Shown: positions 1 through 12,149, numbered from the stretch's first letter. The stretch: 64,000 nt of DNA from Glandiceps talaboti (GCF_964340395.1 NC_135564.1:9452861-9516860), one strand, 5' to 3'. The notes: generated by a model from the letters alone, not told the origin. Numbers and translations are program-made.

Positions 1-300
1 TCAGACATCGCTCTTCTCTAGCTGAGGGGAAGAAGGTTTACGGAAACAAGACGATCTTTATAATCAGCCCCTTTACATTGATTGTAACCAAGAATGTATT
101 TAGTAGCTCGTCTTTGGACACCCTCCAATTGAATCATTGTTTTTTTGTACAAACAGACCAAGCTTGAGTAGAGTAATCTAAATTAGTTCTAACCAAAGAG
201 ATATACAAATTACGCTTAGTTTTTACCGAGCACGATTGACCGCATGTTCTCTTGATCAGGCCCAACATGCTATTTGATTTTTTACCACCTGTCACAACAG
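1..300 (-). mobile_element. Non-LTR retrotransposon fragment (reverse transcriptase C-terminal part), decayed
   Basis: Read on the minus strand, about 290-135 encodes a stretch with SNSMLGLIKR followed by SLVRTNLDYSTQAWS. From about 130 down, in another frame, it encodes IQLEGVQRRATKYILGY and then RLVSVNLLPLS. This is the conserved segment at the C-terminal end of LINE reverse transcriptases (first-round 'ML.xIKR', 'LVRxxLEY..xxW', 'IQLExVQRRxTK', 'RLxxLNLLPL'). A frameshift at the A-run near 148 and a TAG right after NLLPLS show the copy is dead. The 5' part is missing and a (TATG)n tract lies beside it. The 3' end lies outside the window. The clade was not determined. Confidence 0.85.
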
Positions 301-339
301 TCCAATCAGACATGGCACCGTCGACAACAATGTATGCGT

Positions 340-470
340 GTATGGATGTGTGCATGGATGCGTGTATGTATGTATGTATGTATGTATGTATGTATGTATG
401 TATGTATGTATGTATGTATGTATGTATGTATGTATGTATGTATGTATGTATGTATGTATGTATGTATGTA

Positions 471-507
<37 letters not shown>

Positions 508-738
508 ATGTATGTATGTATGTATGTATGTATGTATGTATGTATGTGTGTGTGTATGTGTGTGTGTTTGTGTATGTATGTATGTGTGTGTATGTGTGTG
601 TGTATGTGTGTATGTATGTATGTATGTATGTATGTATGTATGTATGTATGTATGTATGTATGTATGTATGTGTGTGTGTGTGTATGTGTGTGTATGTGTG
701 TATGTATGTATGTATGTATGTATGTATGTATGTATGTA
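340..738. repeat. (TATG)n / (TG)n compound microsatellite
   Basis: About 400 bp of TATG repeats interrupted by TG-rich blocks. Every frame is open on one or both strands, giving artificial MYVC/IHTY proteins. No gene is supported here. Confidence 0.98.
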
Positions 739-846
739 GAGGTTCGAGTGATTGGAGGATTTATTTACGATCACGTATTCCAGGGATCATGATGATTTCG
801 GCTTTTTTGTTGGTCAGATGATCAAAATCATTCCCATGAGACGAGT

Positions 847-886
847 ATCAAATCAAATCAAATCAAATCAAATCAAATCAAATCAC
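847..886. repeat. (AAATC)n microsatellite
   Basis: Eight or so perfect CAAAT pentanucleotide units just downstream of the larger tetranucleotide tract. Confidence 0.95.
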
Positions 887-2734
887 ACGGTGTAGAGAAA
901 TGCTGACATTTAGAAAGCTTCAAAACAAAAGTCAGACTTTGTGGATGGATTTGAGCAAAGAACGGTTACAACCACGCAGAACAGAGTGGTAAGGGTAAGG
1001 AATGCATCAATCAAACGCAACACGCAACAGATGACTTGCAATATAACCATTGTTTACTACGTACTCCATATCAAATCAATGATAGATTGTAATGAAGTAC
1101 TTGTCGTTGATTGCATGAACAGTTACATTGATATTAAGCCAATAAACAGTTTAATAATTTGAACTTTGCGAAGTCAACACTGTATTTTGCTTAGCCACTG
1201 GAATGTGTATTCCTGATTCGATCATTGACCATAGATGGCGCTGTTTTACTTCACCACTTTTTCACGTTTAACGGCATATTTTAGGGGTTGGTGGAATTAT
1301 ATAAATCCTGAACAAGAGGGTAAGAAGTTTAAAATAATAATTTTAATTATAATGGAAAGGTTATCCGTTCATAGAGCAGATATATGTACAGAATATATAT
1401 ATGTTCATGTTGCAGTGTGATACAGCCGCTAGCTGTTAGAGAGCCCTGAATCAGTAATTACAAGTATGGGAGAGTCTCGGGAATTAGGGGTTGTGGTCAG
1501 ATTTTATAACCGGTTCTCGAGGAGGGACTCATTTTAGAAAATGGAATTGTAGTATGTAGCTTCAGTTTGTAATTTATGGCATCCCACCGCTGCCACCGAT
1601 GCAACATATTCCAAAGCTACAAGATCCAACCATTACCACTGCATCATGAACATATCAGTCAAATCCCTTCTGACAACCATGAATCAATCATGAATCCTTG
1701 ATTGTGTTAGTGAAGTTAGTGGGTCTCACTGGAGAGATATAGTCAATTATAGTATGGCTCTGTGTCAGTTCAATAAATTTAACAGGACAATTTCTGAGAT
1801 TAAATCTGTTATATTATCCGAAGCGAAACTGGTGAGGAGACATACTGTAATGAAAGGGGAACGGTCTGGTAAGGTAATGGGGATAACGTGATGGGGTGAA
1901 GATGTTGATCTCGGTCGTCCGTCCATCTAGTCTTTCGGAGTTCTGGCCTTCAGCACTGCCAATTAGATCCAAACATTAATTAATTAATGCAATGCCTGCA
2001 CACATATTCACTGTGGTGGTAGAAGTAGGAGGCAACCGATGCCTTTAAAATCATCAATGTGGTGGAAACGGTGGGAGTCCTTACCATTCATTTTTAGAAA
2101 ACAGGATCGGGGAGGGTCACACATTGTACGATAAAGACCGAGCTTGTAATTACTGAAGGCTCCCTTATCGGAGCTATGATATCATCACAAATTAAGGTTG
2201 GCATAGCGTACATAATTTCCGATTTTGAGTTTGCTGTTCGTACCCAAAGATAGAAAAATAGGGAACCATCTTCCATAACATATGTTGATGGCGCTAACAC
2301 AAACCAAGTTCCTCATTTTATGTAACCTCAAAGAAAATTTAAGTCGTGTTAGTGCTCTCTCAAATTCTTTCTAACACTTAGAACTCGGAAATCAATAAAG
2401 TCATTGGTGGTGAATGGAATTAGGTTTTAAGACCCCTCATCCCCATTTATTATGTCAAAGTTGAGCTCGAGGTATATTCAATGGTATTTTATTATTCGCT
2501 ATGTCCACAGGAGTATATGTAGGTATGATGTTGACTAATTTGAAACTCTTGGAATACGACTACTCGGCGTGAGACTAAATACACTTAAAGCCAGTAAATT
2601 AGAAAGGGAACGTTGTTTGGCTCGTCTGGTTGACATAAATCTGACCACTATCGTAATATTATATCTGTTGGAGTTTATATCATTATCTTCATCGTTACAT
2701 CACAAGTAACGGTGTTCTTCTAAACAGAAACGTT
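887..2734. other. Region with no recognisable gene
   Basis: No exon with convincing splice context, no RNA gene and no long repeat was found. The short open frames (941-1162, 1235-1420, 2094-2300) have no recognisable similarity or codon structure. Confidence 0.5.
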
Positions 2735-2925
2735 ACAGTGTAGCAATTCTAAAAGATTGAGACTGGTATCACTACATAGAAACTGCAACAATGTATGAAA
2801 ACTATTTGTTGAGCCAGACTCTGAAATGTAGCAAAGTTTAATTTGCGTCGAGCCACACGCTGAAATGTATTAATAATTTGCGAGACGTTTGTCAAGCCAA
2901 ACGATCATGAAATGTAGCAATGAAA
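2735..2925. repeat. Degenerate tandem repeat with unit core GAAATGTAGCAA
   Basis: Four diverged units of about 40-50 bp, each of the form 'GTTGAGCCAGACNNTGAAATGT' followed by AGCAA and spacer. Units are centred near 2745, 2820, 2860 and 2915. The same unit recurs near 38226-38400 (TTGAGCTAGACGATAAAATG then TAGCAATG), so this is a dispersed family and not a local accident. Confidence 0.6.
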
Positions 2926-3075
2926 AGTAATTGTCACATGGTTTTTCAATTAAAATTGCTTTGGTATTCATTAATCGTAGATGGTATTTTACAGAAAATA
3001 ATCACTTAGCTGTAACCTGATGTTTGAAGTAAGATCTTTTAAATTATATACTTTGTGATGAAAATGATGAAAATA

Positions 3076-3081
3076 TTTATT
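3076..3081 (-). terminator. Candidate polyadenylation signal of gene A
   Basis: AATAAA on the minus strand, about 120 bp after the TAA stop of gene A. It is the first canonical signal met downstream. Confidence 0.5.
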
Positions 3082-3203
3082 CGAGCTTGAGGATTGTATG
3101 ATAAAAGCACACAACGTCAGCCCAAAATCTGACTTTTTTTATAAAAGAAATTCCCAAGATTTCATATTCGTATTCACAAAACCGCTGTTGGGCATTGGGT
3201 TGG

Positions 3204-3268
3204 TTATATCTTCTCCTCGTTGTCATGGTTATCGTGGACATATTCATGAAAGGATACCTTCCCATTGT
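3204..3268 (-). CDS. Gene A last coding exon (EF-hand 2 distal half)
   Basis: The acceptor is ttctccatttacag, with AG at 3270-3269. In phase 1 the exon reads (G)AC AAT GGG AAG GTA TCC and completes the loop DTND-NGKVSFHE. It ends with YVHDNHDNEEKI and a TAA at 3206-3204. The perfect EF-hand made by joining this exon to 4660-4926 is the main evidence that it is real. Confidence 0.8.
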
Positions 3269-4579
3269 CTGTAAATGGAGAACATTGAAGATTGACTTTG
3301 ATTAATTGATTTTATCAATTCGATTCAATTGATACCTGTCAGAAGTGTCAATCAAAAAGAGAAAAGGTTCAGTGGGTATATACTATACTACCAAACCAGA
3401 AAGATTTTCATTTTCAGAATTTCATTTTTATACGCTGCGCTGTGCTTTATACCTCTCACACAACGTTTTTTGATATGATTGTTTTGCTACAAACAAAACA
3501 CATGCACTAATAACGCGCGCACACACATGAAATGTTACATTTTATCTCACTAGCTAGGAGTAAAAATGAACAGTTTTTGTTTGAATTACCTTTTTTTATA
3601 TAATTCTACAATGATTCATTTGTGTTCCCATTGAGATAAAATGTATAATTCGATATATGCCTGTGTGCTATCAGTGTTTTTGTATTTTGCTTGTGTAATT
3701 CGTAACGACACCATAGTGCCGCCTACTATGTTATTCAAAATCCATACTCTCTCTAGTTTTGTAGTATCCTCAAACTTTGTAGCCAGGGATGCCTTAAGCA
3801 TGAAATGATTTATGACAGAGCAACGGCATTCGATAACACATGTAAACAGCAATATAACAGTATGCAATTACGTTAATGTAACAAAGTGTGTGTACAAGAC
3901 ATTTGATTATGCATGGATAATTACATTGTGTTACCACAGACACTGACTCAGTCATGATAGAGGGAGTGTGATTCAGCACATGTCTCACCTTGCCCATTAA
4001 CATTGACAACGGTATGTCAATTTGACGTTAAATAGACAAATGAATTTACCATAAAAATGAAAGAAACGAATAATCTGCCACAGGGGGCGAGTAACCACAT
4101 AACATTTTCCTTCATGTATATGTCAAATGAATCTATATTGTATAACATGTTACTATGTGTCAAATGAATATAAAACATTTTGTATTCACATGAGAAAATA
4201 ATTACTTTCTGATTCTGAACGACAGAAGTACCATTAGAGTGCTTTTATAGGTTCAGTTTGACAAAAAACGTACATACATACATACATACATACATACATA
4301 CATACATACATACATACATACATACATACACACACATAAAAATGCGTACGTACGTACGTATGTACGTACATACATACATACATACATACATACATAAACG
4401 TACGTGCGTGCGTGCATACACACATACACAGACAGGAGTGCAAATGTAACAAGTAATACAGTCCTTGAACATACACACATGCAGGTGGGCAAACAGACAG
4501 ACACATAGACAGACAAATAACAGACATACATACATACATACATACATACATACATACATACATACATACATACATACAT

Positions 4580-4636
<57 letters not shown>

Positions 4637-7600
4637 TATGAGTTTTCGTATTTACTTACCATTTGTGTCAAGCCACTTTAATACTTTAATCAATTCTGCA
4701 ATGTCATTTTCACTGAGAAAGCCGTCTCCATCTGCGTCGAGGAAAGCAAATTCTCTTAGTGTTTGACCTGACGATGCCTTTGTCAAACTGGACTCAGATC
4801 GTTTTCGTAGATTAGCACACACCTCTGGTGGAAAAGTCATTTCACACGAAGTTTGTGACGTGATTTTCCATGAGTAGACATTGCTTGATAGTTGTAAGCA
4901 AACAACGAGTATGCTGAATAAGATGGCTACGTAAATGGAACAGAAGAGAACTTAAATCAGATGTGTATTTAGGTAATAATAGTAGTAGAATAATACGATA
5001 TCACATAGAGCTAGAGGACCAGTAGACAGAATTAGAAACACCAATCATTTAACAACTGGGAATTCAATTCAAGCAGTTGAGGAAGAAACTATATCGATGG
5101 CTCAGTGCAAATTGACGTAACTCATTCTTTTAAGAAACAGAGATAGAAGGAAAAACAAGTTTTCTCAAGAACAATTTGACAATTTTGATATGTGCAGGAA
5201 TTAAGATAGAGTTACATGAAATATTTAATATGGACTTTTTATGTGGTATCATGGCGTCATCAATATGTTTTTAAAAATGACAAAATTCGGAGTTACGTAC
5301 GTCAGTACTAGTCTTACACTGAACTTGTTTTCAAAGTAGGTGCAAAATGGATGTTTAACTCTTGAGTTACGTCTCTATTGTACTGACTATAGTTTATATT
5401 AGTCGGGCAATTTGTGTCAAAATAATGTTTCATTTCATCGCTATATGTTTGACATGCAATACTCTTAATCTGTCTTAAGAAATCTGAAAACATCTCGTAT
5501 GTCAGATGGGCTGACGGACAGTGTCAGACAGCTTTTATATGCGAAGGATCCACAGAGTTGTCAAATTCTTAGCATGTTGTTGATGCCATTTTGACATTAT
5601 AGTGTATTGTATGATTGTAATGTATCGTGTTTTCTTTTTTTTATTGTTGGTTCTCTTCTTCTGAAGGCTTATATGAAATAAATAAATAAATAAATATATC
5701 GCACCGAGTTACAACCATCCCCCTTTTCAGTTCAGTTGAACATTTGTGATCTTTTCATAACACCTTTATATTGAAGGGGTAAGAAACATGAGAAATTTGA
5801 CCATTGACATTTTAGAAAACCATACTTCAATATCAACAACTAATTTTACACATCATTGACGTGATGCCGTGTCACAGTGTCGCCTAATTTGTTTCGTTTG
5901 CATCTACCGTTTTTACGGAGACAACAAAAACGCACTTGACAACACACTAATTTGAAAACGCTGCCGAAAGTGGATCGTTTTGAAGAAACAAAACTATTCA
6001 ATTCGTTTTCATTCGGTAAAAATGAGTTCGTGGGTGAAAACGGAGTCTTGTAAAAGACCGAAAACGCAACAAATTCGACGTCAGGAATAATCCCATTGGT
6101 GACTTGAACATTTTTTTCCTTAACACAAGTGTGCTCTTTTCTGTGAGATAGAGACCTGAGTGAGTCATTCAAGTTGTGAACACCGGGTCGGGTGAACACT
6201 AATTCTTGGGAGACTATTAGTAACTGTATTGGTGTCAGTGTAAGTGTTTCCGTGTAAACGGTGAAACATGATTGTCAGTCGGTTTACTATATATTTAAAC
6301 ACATAAAAACACATCAAAACGAATATGATATTGTAAATTTTCAACGTTTTATTCGAAAACGTCAAAACTGAAAATGAATAACAAACGCAAAAAGCATCCC
6401 TCGAGGAACCGGTGCCAGTCTAGGTGTTTCAGTGTAGACGGGGAAAACGATTGTCGGTATAGTTTACCGGTCTCTGTCGGTCGTGTAAACACATGGACAC
6501 GAATAAGATATTATGATCTTTTTAACGTCTTCAGTCAGCAATATTTGACTAAGACTAACATGTATAGTATCCACACCATTGATTATACAATATTGCAAAC
6601 TTTAAGTTTAATGAAAAGAATAGATTATTCCGACCTGTTGCGTACTGTACCGGTGCCCCGCTGAACATAGTTATCACCGAGCCATCGACTGCTTAATTTT
6701 AAGTCGAGGTTGAATCCACAATTTGTAAATATAAAATAAATAGCGTTCGAAAATAACTCATTCACCAATGACGCAATATTCACCAATTCACCATTCACGC
6801 GTTTAAAAAAAAGATGCATGCTCACTATCCACACGTTAAATATTAACGATTCACCATTCATATGCTTAATGAAGGTATCATACTCCCCAGCGTGGGATTA
6901 CACTTATTTCCTATACCAATAAAATAAATATTATCCAGGTAAAATGATAATAGACATCTTATCCGTTTATTATGTATGTTTATGGTGGTTTGTTAATTTA
7001 CACGAGAATATGTTGAACCCATGCAGATTCATATGTTTGACAGTTATTTCTATGACAATATTGTAATGTTTGTTAGAGACTACCGTTCAGACGCAGGCAA
7101 GTAAGAAATTTGTTGTGCATGGAGTTAGGAAGGACTACGTCCGTTTTCTATGCTAGTACCATCGCTATAGCCTTTAGCAGTGATTGCAAGTTAGGTAGAT
7201 GGGAATAATCATGTGTTTACTAACCGGTTGAATTCATGAATATATTCTGAACTAAGAACTAAATGCAAATGCATTCAAATCTCTTCCGACTCGCAATCTG
7301 AACTATTTTATAATCCGATTAGACATGCGCTAATGGTTAGGTTATTTTTTCAAATGCTAAGGCCTCGGCCCATCGCACAAAACATTTTACATAACAGTAG
7401 AGAAGAAAAGGAACAAAGAACTGAATATCATTCTACTAATAATTGACGGAAAAATACTTAAAGGTAAAAATATGACAGGGGAGAACATATACATCTATGT
7501 TTGCTGAACAGAACTAGTACGAGTGTTGAAAGCTTTATGAACAAAAACTGATAGTTTGTATTGGACTACTTCATTCTTGCATGCCAGTAAGGAAAAACAT

Positions 7601-10600
7601 TTTTCTTTCGTGGGGTGAACTCTAAATCTTTGAGGAATAAAATCTACTCTATGGTCGTTATATAAGGGGCAAAACAATATAAAATGACATTCATCCTCAA
7701 CAACTGTAAAACCTTGTCTTTTACAATATAGACACACTCTAAGTTCAACAGGAATAGGTGGATTACAATGGCGTCCCACTTCAATTGCTAAATTGTGACT
7801 AGAACAACGGAGCTTAGCAAGATCAAATTTAAATTTTATGATTTTAACACATGAGAGGTACAGTTCAGGTTCAAGCATTGACTTAAAATTTACATAACTG
7901 CGCATGCGTCGAGAGTCATTAAGTGAGGCTGACCAATCTTGTCTGTAACAATCTTGTAGTCTTTTACAAAACAAATTTAAAAAGGTTTTTGGGTCCCCCA
8001 CCTGATGTTCAAACCAAACAACCCCGAAACCGTATCTGAATAATAATTCTCTTATCTTTGTTGCCCATGTGGTCCTACCAGCAGAGTCTAGATGTTTTAA
8101 CATTTCGTAACACGCTCTTGGGTAACGAGTATTGTTCATTTGTACAAGTTTCAGCCAGTAAGAGATACATCGCTTCATACACACACAAGAAAGTGGAAAT
8201 CTACCACACTCACCCACAAGTACTTCTGAGTTTACAGATGAGTTCACACCCATAAGAAATCTACAAAATTTGAATTGTACACGTTCAATCATCGGGGTAT
8301 ATTCATATCCCCAAATTTCAAATGCGCTAATGGGAACAGAAACGTTAGCCTCATTAAGCATAAGTATATTATTGAACGTGATCTGTACTATACTTCAGGA
8401 AGTGTTGTTTTCGGAACTAATTTTGTTACTAGCGATATATATTCTCATTTTCATCATATGTATAATATACAGTAGACGGAGACACAGTACACCCCTAAAG
8501 TTAAATCTATCTGGATCCGGATAACACATCAAATAATGGTGCTTTTAAGTAATACGAGATACAGCCCACCCCCGCCCTCAAATCCTCATACAGCGCCCCC
8601 CCCCCCCAACTCATTCAGTTTCTCTTCATTCAGCCCCTTCGCTGGTAAGGTTTATCAGCATGTCAACGAACAAAAAGCAAGAATACATTTTCATCGTTCA
8701 TATTTGTGCTATACATATATGGGAACTGTCATCATACAGTAGACACGCGTTCTCTGTCACTACATGGACTACACTAACTGACTGATGCGTTAATTAGCAA
8801 GTCGTTTTTTTCGTATTCAAAATTCTTAAATGCATTAGTAATAGTCACGCACACTTTAGAAATTTTCTCCACCTGTCTTGATTATGACATAAAAACTAAT
8901 CAAAACATATAGCTGTTTCGCCAGAGAAGAGAAGTATGCATGTATTGTAACAAACTCACACGATATGAATTTTCAAATTCGACCACAACCCAATTGAACA
9001 ATTTCTCATCCTCACAAAAGAAGATACGGTTTTCAAGTATCGAATATTACCTCATATCTCCAGTAATCACATATATATTTCCAAACATGTAGTAAAGTAA
9101 TTATTGTCATTCCTGCTTATATTTTTGATTACCATGAATATATAGTATCCCAAAAAATAAAACCCGGCGAAAATGGCGTGTTGAATATTATATACAAAAC
9201 GATGGTCTATCGAGCTACATGAATGGCGACGACATGGCCGCTAGTTACGACGAAGCATTGGCGTAGAGTCGAAGTTAGTACTCGAAAAAAAAACGTTATA
9301 GTATTTACATTTCCATTGTACCCTAATATTACAACTAGAACCAGAGAATTTTGTAAAAAGATTTACCTACAGTGACTTTTTTTACACTGAAAGAGCAAAA
9401 GCAGCTTCTGCTTTAAGTAGTTTATGTTTTATTTCAAATATCATTTGTACTAAAACGAACAGTATCCGTTGATAGAACGCTACTACTGCTCGATGAATGA
9501 GAAAACACAACGTTAAGAGTACGTTTCATGTTCTTATCATTTTATAACTTTAAACGCATCAAGAACTACGGTTGTTCATTAATTCAACGAGGAGTGAGTC
9601 GAGTTAAATATTAAGTTTAATTGAAATTGTCGAGCGAGTGCTAAGAGCAAAACAGGTTTTATTTGTTAGGATTATAGTGATATTTAGCAGAGAAGCCCTG
9701 GTTGGTAGGAAATGTACAACATACCAAATTATAATCGCGTTTGGTTTCAATGATCAGACACGTTTGGTAAGCACCACATTCATCCAAACAAAATTAGCAC
9801 GACATGAGAAATGTAACATATACATGTATGTCCAAGAATTTATAAAGTAGATTAAAAGTTTTATTATGTAACATATGTCCAACTATAGTAAATAATAAAC
9901 TGCAGTGGGTTGATGCAATCAGCTCTATACAGTAACTATGAACTTGGTTGGTTATTATGAATTTCACTGTCATTGTTTATAGTAGAGATGTGATAGCACC
10001 TATCAATCATGGTTTATTACTTACACTTACTAAACACAGGTTTCTTATCTCGGTTTCTGTTGATACTTCTAGGATGAGTGTGGCTCTTATCCATCATGTT
10101 TGATCGATTGAAACTGAATGCAATTGTAATTTCCGCTGCAAATGAAACGCTAAACTTTTTTATGTACGTTTTAATTATCTGCTTGTTGATTTCTAAATAA
10201 ACGACGATCTGATGCCAGTAATTTCCAATCATCAACGTTAACGGTTATAATAACTATAGCTGGTTGTCCTCCTGTTAGCATTCACGGATCAGGACCTGGT
10301 ATGGATGTACCCGATTACTTAATAGTCTAGTCTAGTTCCAATACCTGTTGACGTTTTTCTACGATCACTATCCTCTTCACGGCGGAGATAATCGTAGTGA
10401 TCGTAACGCGGATAGAAAACTAGACCATTGATAGTCAAACCGTTACAAATGTGTAGTATGCCGATTGGGTCTTGTAGGCAGTCGGCAGACAAAATAAGCT
10501 TTAGCAAGCTCGACTAAATGAACATGTTAAATATAGCCAAAACAACGACAAAGCTACAAATGACGAAAAAGGCTGATACATAAATATACTTACTGGTTTT

Positions 10601-10609
10601 GGTGTGCAT
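3204..10609 (-). CDS. Gene A: secreted two-EF-hand protein with prohormone-like layout (3 coding exons)
   Basis: Exons join(10594-10609, 4660-4926, 3204-3268), minus strand, give 348 bp and 115 aa. Seen: MHTKT then a hydrophobic signal sequence (about residues 7-24), a short segment with C33 and C42 (eight residues between them), an RKR site at 46-48, then two canonical EF-hand loops. Loop 1 is DADGDGFLSEND (69-80). Loop 2 is DTNDNGKVSFHE (92-103). Loop 2 is assembled only after splicing, because the intron falls in codon 4 of the loop. Both introns are phase 1, as in genes B and C. Known: EF-hands bind calcium, and mono- or dibasic sites after a signal peptide are processed by prohormone convertases; nucleobindin/nesfatin is a precedent for an EF-hand prohormone. 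Inferred: secreted calcium-binding precursor releasing a peptide (about 25-45) with one disulphide; there is no Gly before RKR, so no amidation. Odd: the first coding exon is tiny (16 coding bases) and 5.7 kb away. It is the least certain part; exons 2 and 3 are strong. No specific family name is assigned. Confidence 0.72.
3455..3724. mobile_element. Foldback MITE-like element, copy 1
   Basis: The left arm (CTCACACAACG..., AACGCGCGCAC, TTACATTTTATCTCA) is inverted in the right arm (TGAGATAAAATGTATA, GTGCTATCAGTG, GTGCCGCCT). Copies occur at 28711-28980 and 54223-54555. There is no coding capacity. It lies just upstream of the last exon of gene A, inside its second intron. Confidence 0.7.
4271..4636. 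repeat. Compound microsatellite (CATA)n, (CGTA)n, (CAGA)n
   Basis: CATA tract at 4272-4330, CGTA/TGCG variants at 4346-4412, a second CATA tract at 4527-4582, then CAGA at 4583-4636. It ends only about 25 bp from the 3' splice donor side of gene A exon 2, inside intron 2. Confidence 0.97.
4660..4926 (-). CDS. Gene A central coding exon (signal peptide, peptide, EF-hand 1)
   Basis: The acceptor is ttccatttacgtag (AG at 4928-4927) and the donor is AATG/GTAAGT (GT at 4659-4658). The length is 267 bp, phase 1 in and phase 1 out. It encodes ILFSILVVCLQLSS (signal core), the Cys-containing peptide, RKR, and EF-hand 1 with D69, D71, D73, G74 and D80. It ends at DTN-G, four codons into the second loop. 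There is no in-frame ATG before the signal core, only an upstream TAA, so an upstream exon must supply the start. Confidence 0.85.
4930..7490. other. Gene A intron 1, no recognised features
   Basis: This holds only a short (AAAT)n run at about 5679-5697 and anonymous AT-rich DNA. The open frames at 5846-6199 (minus) and 6374-6664 (plus) show no recognisable protein. Confidence 0.5.
7495..8361 (-). mobile_element. LINE fragment: C-terminal part of a reverse transcriptase polyprotein
   Basis: A 288-residue uninterrupted frame. It contains FEIWGYEYTPMIERVQFKFC near the N-terminus and GECGRFPLSCVCMKRCISYW. It also has a long middle with LAKLRCSSHNLAIEVGRH and a Cys/His knuckle of the form C-x2-C...ECHFILFCPLYNDHR at about residues 228-251. 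This is the post-polymerase C-terminal region typical of a class of invertebrate non-LTR retrotransposons. The polymerase core (YADD region) is absent, so this is a 5'-truncated copy, as usual for LINE insertion. It sits in gene A intron 1 in the same orientation as the gene. Because the frame is intact it may be a fairly recent insertion. Confidence 0.85.
8594..8609. repeat. Poly-C tract
   Basis: A run of about 13 C in a C-rich neighbourhood. No other feature is attached to it. Confidence 0.8.
8620..10320. other. Gene A intron 1, no recognised features
   Basis: Anonymous AT-rich sequence. Open frames are short and random-looking, and no splice-flanked exon was recognised on either strand. 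Confidence 0.45.
10327..10427. repeat. Imperfect hairpin
   Basis: GTCTAGTT and CTACGATCACTA on the left are inverted as TAGTGATCGTA and AACTAGAC on the right. The arms are imperfect and span about 100 bp. It may be a short decayed foldback element within gene A intron 1. Confidence 0.4.
10594..10609 (-). CDS. Gene A candidate first coding exon (MHTKT)
   Basis: On the minus strand a good acceptor (gactttgaatcttgacag) is followed by TAAGCAAAGAATGCACACCA, then AACCA and a perfect donor GTAAGT (10593-10588). It supplies ATG and leaves phase 1 (A + CC = Thr), which fits exon 2 exactly and gives a normal signal peptide: Lys, then a hydrophobic core. Genes B and C have the same arrangement: short start exon, phase 1, then signal core. 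The tiny size and 5.7-kb intron leave doubt. Confidence 0.5.
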
Positions 10610-10719
10610 TCTTTGCTTACTGTCAAGATTCAAAGTCAGTCGTAAGTAAGTTGGACGAGTTTGGTGGTACAGACAGTTACACAGCTTTAAGTTAACTCTA
10701 ACAAAACCTAGCAAAAGCT

Positions 10720-10735
10720 TCCCCTTAAATATAAA
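10720..10735 (-). promoter_or_regulatory. Possible TATA-like element of gene A
   Basis: On the minus strand TATTTATATTTAAGG lies about 110 bp before the candidate ATG. The position would suit a core promoter, or the 5' leader could be further split. Weak evidence. Confidence 0.25.
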
Positions 10736-11573
10736 TACGACAAAACGTCTATACAGCTTCATATCCTGCCAAACAAAATTTCAATTAACAGAAATAGTTT
10801 ATCTATTAACCATCTCAAAAAAAAACGCTGGGAGATGTCTTCAAATCGTTTGCAATACTATCCAATAATGACAATGAAACAACATGAATACGAATGCTTT
10901 TACCCCTGGTTATAGGTAATTTATATCGTTAAGCATTACTTTCACGTTCTCCGTAGGAAGACATTGTTATTAATGATTCTTTGATGCTTAAAGAAACCGT
11001 CTTTGAGTCAGGGAAGTCTTTTTATTCCCTCACATTACCAGTTGACATGGTAATGTCATTTTCAATTTACCATACTTATTGATAATATCCACCGTGATGT
11101 TCTGTCTTAAAATATGACAACATGAAAGCAAAGACTAGCATGGGGTATGTATTTATTAAAGCATGATCGTCATCCCTCTGAAGATGGTGTTCGCATCCCC
11201 TCAAAAAACGTTTCCTGGAAACCATGGCTAACGTTAGATACAGGAAAGTAAGGAAAATAGATTGACGCATATTGCTGAAATCTTTGTGGCTTGTAGGCTA
11301 CATTTCATTGATAGTTATTGACGATGAAACAGATAGAGAAAGGAGGAAAGTCGGCGTGATTTTGCGTCAAGGGGGGTACTCGGGTTAAATACACTGACGT
11401 TATAATACTTATTGACGTTATCATTTTTCAATATAATTATTGTTTAGGATTTATGAAGTAACTTTTCAATTATATTGGTGATGCTGAAGCAATTCCTCAC
11501 TAACTATTTGATCTGTTAAATACATTGAAATATGTCACACTAAAAGAACGTGTACTTCTGTTAGATAGATCTC

Positions 11574-11577
<4 letters not shown>

Positions 11578-11632
<55 letters not shown>
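11578..11632. repeat. (AT)n microsatellite
   Basis: About 27 AT dinucleotides. Confidence 0.97.
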
Positions 11633-11636
<4 letters not shown>

Positions 11637-11808
11637 TAATGTCTCAGAACATACGTTTTTTCCTTGTCTGTTACAAAAAATGACATATTTGATAAACTCA
11701 TAAACTTTTAAACAAAGAGAAGATAACTAACACGCGAGAACATACACACAATCAACAAGCACACTGACACACGTACAAACAAATATACAAAAAACATACA
11801 CAGGAACA

Positions 11809-11834
11809 AAACAATCAAACAAACAAACAAACAC

Positions 11835-11868
<34 letters not shown>
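11809..11868. repeat. (CAAA)n-(CA)n-(TA)n microsatellite
   Basis: Consecutive short tracts of CAAA, CA and TA. The minus-strand frame through it is an artefact. Confidence 0.9.
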
Positions 11869-11869
<1 letters not shown>

Positions 11870-12046
11870 CATCTCACCTAGTTTAAAACAAAAAGACATT
11901 GCACTGTTTATATTTCAGCCATAGCAAAGTATCAAATCATATCCGTTAAAGACCATTGCACCAAAACTTCCGATAAAATGTAGCATGAGATAAAACCTTT
12001 ACAATATTTAGTAAAGCCTGTTTGGCATTCTACGAACACCCCAAAA

Positions 12047-12147
12047 ACCTTTCACTCACTGACTCACTCACTCACTCACTGACTCACGCTCAGTCACTGA
12101 CTCACTCCCGTCCGCCCGCCCGCCCTCCCCCTCCCTCCCTCCCTCGC
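12047..12147. repeat. (CACT)n / CCCTC-rich low-complexity tract
   Basis: CACTCACTGACT repeats run into CCGCCCGCC and CCTCCCTCCCTCC. The C-rich end stands out against the AT-rich surroundings. Confidence 0.85.
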
Positions 12148-12149
12148 TG

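Noticed and set aside
252-821. Long open frames of MYVC or IHTY repeats here and at 4234-4671, 14370-14788, 19427-20026, 37913-38305 and 47501-47883
   Set aside because: They are translations of tetranucleotide or dinucleotide microsatellites, open in several frames on both strands, with no splice or codon signature.
5846-6199. 117-residue minus-strand frame in gene A intron 1, considered as the gene A start exon
   Set aside because: It has no signal sequence, no donor in the needed phase and no similarity to the start exons of genes B and C.
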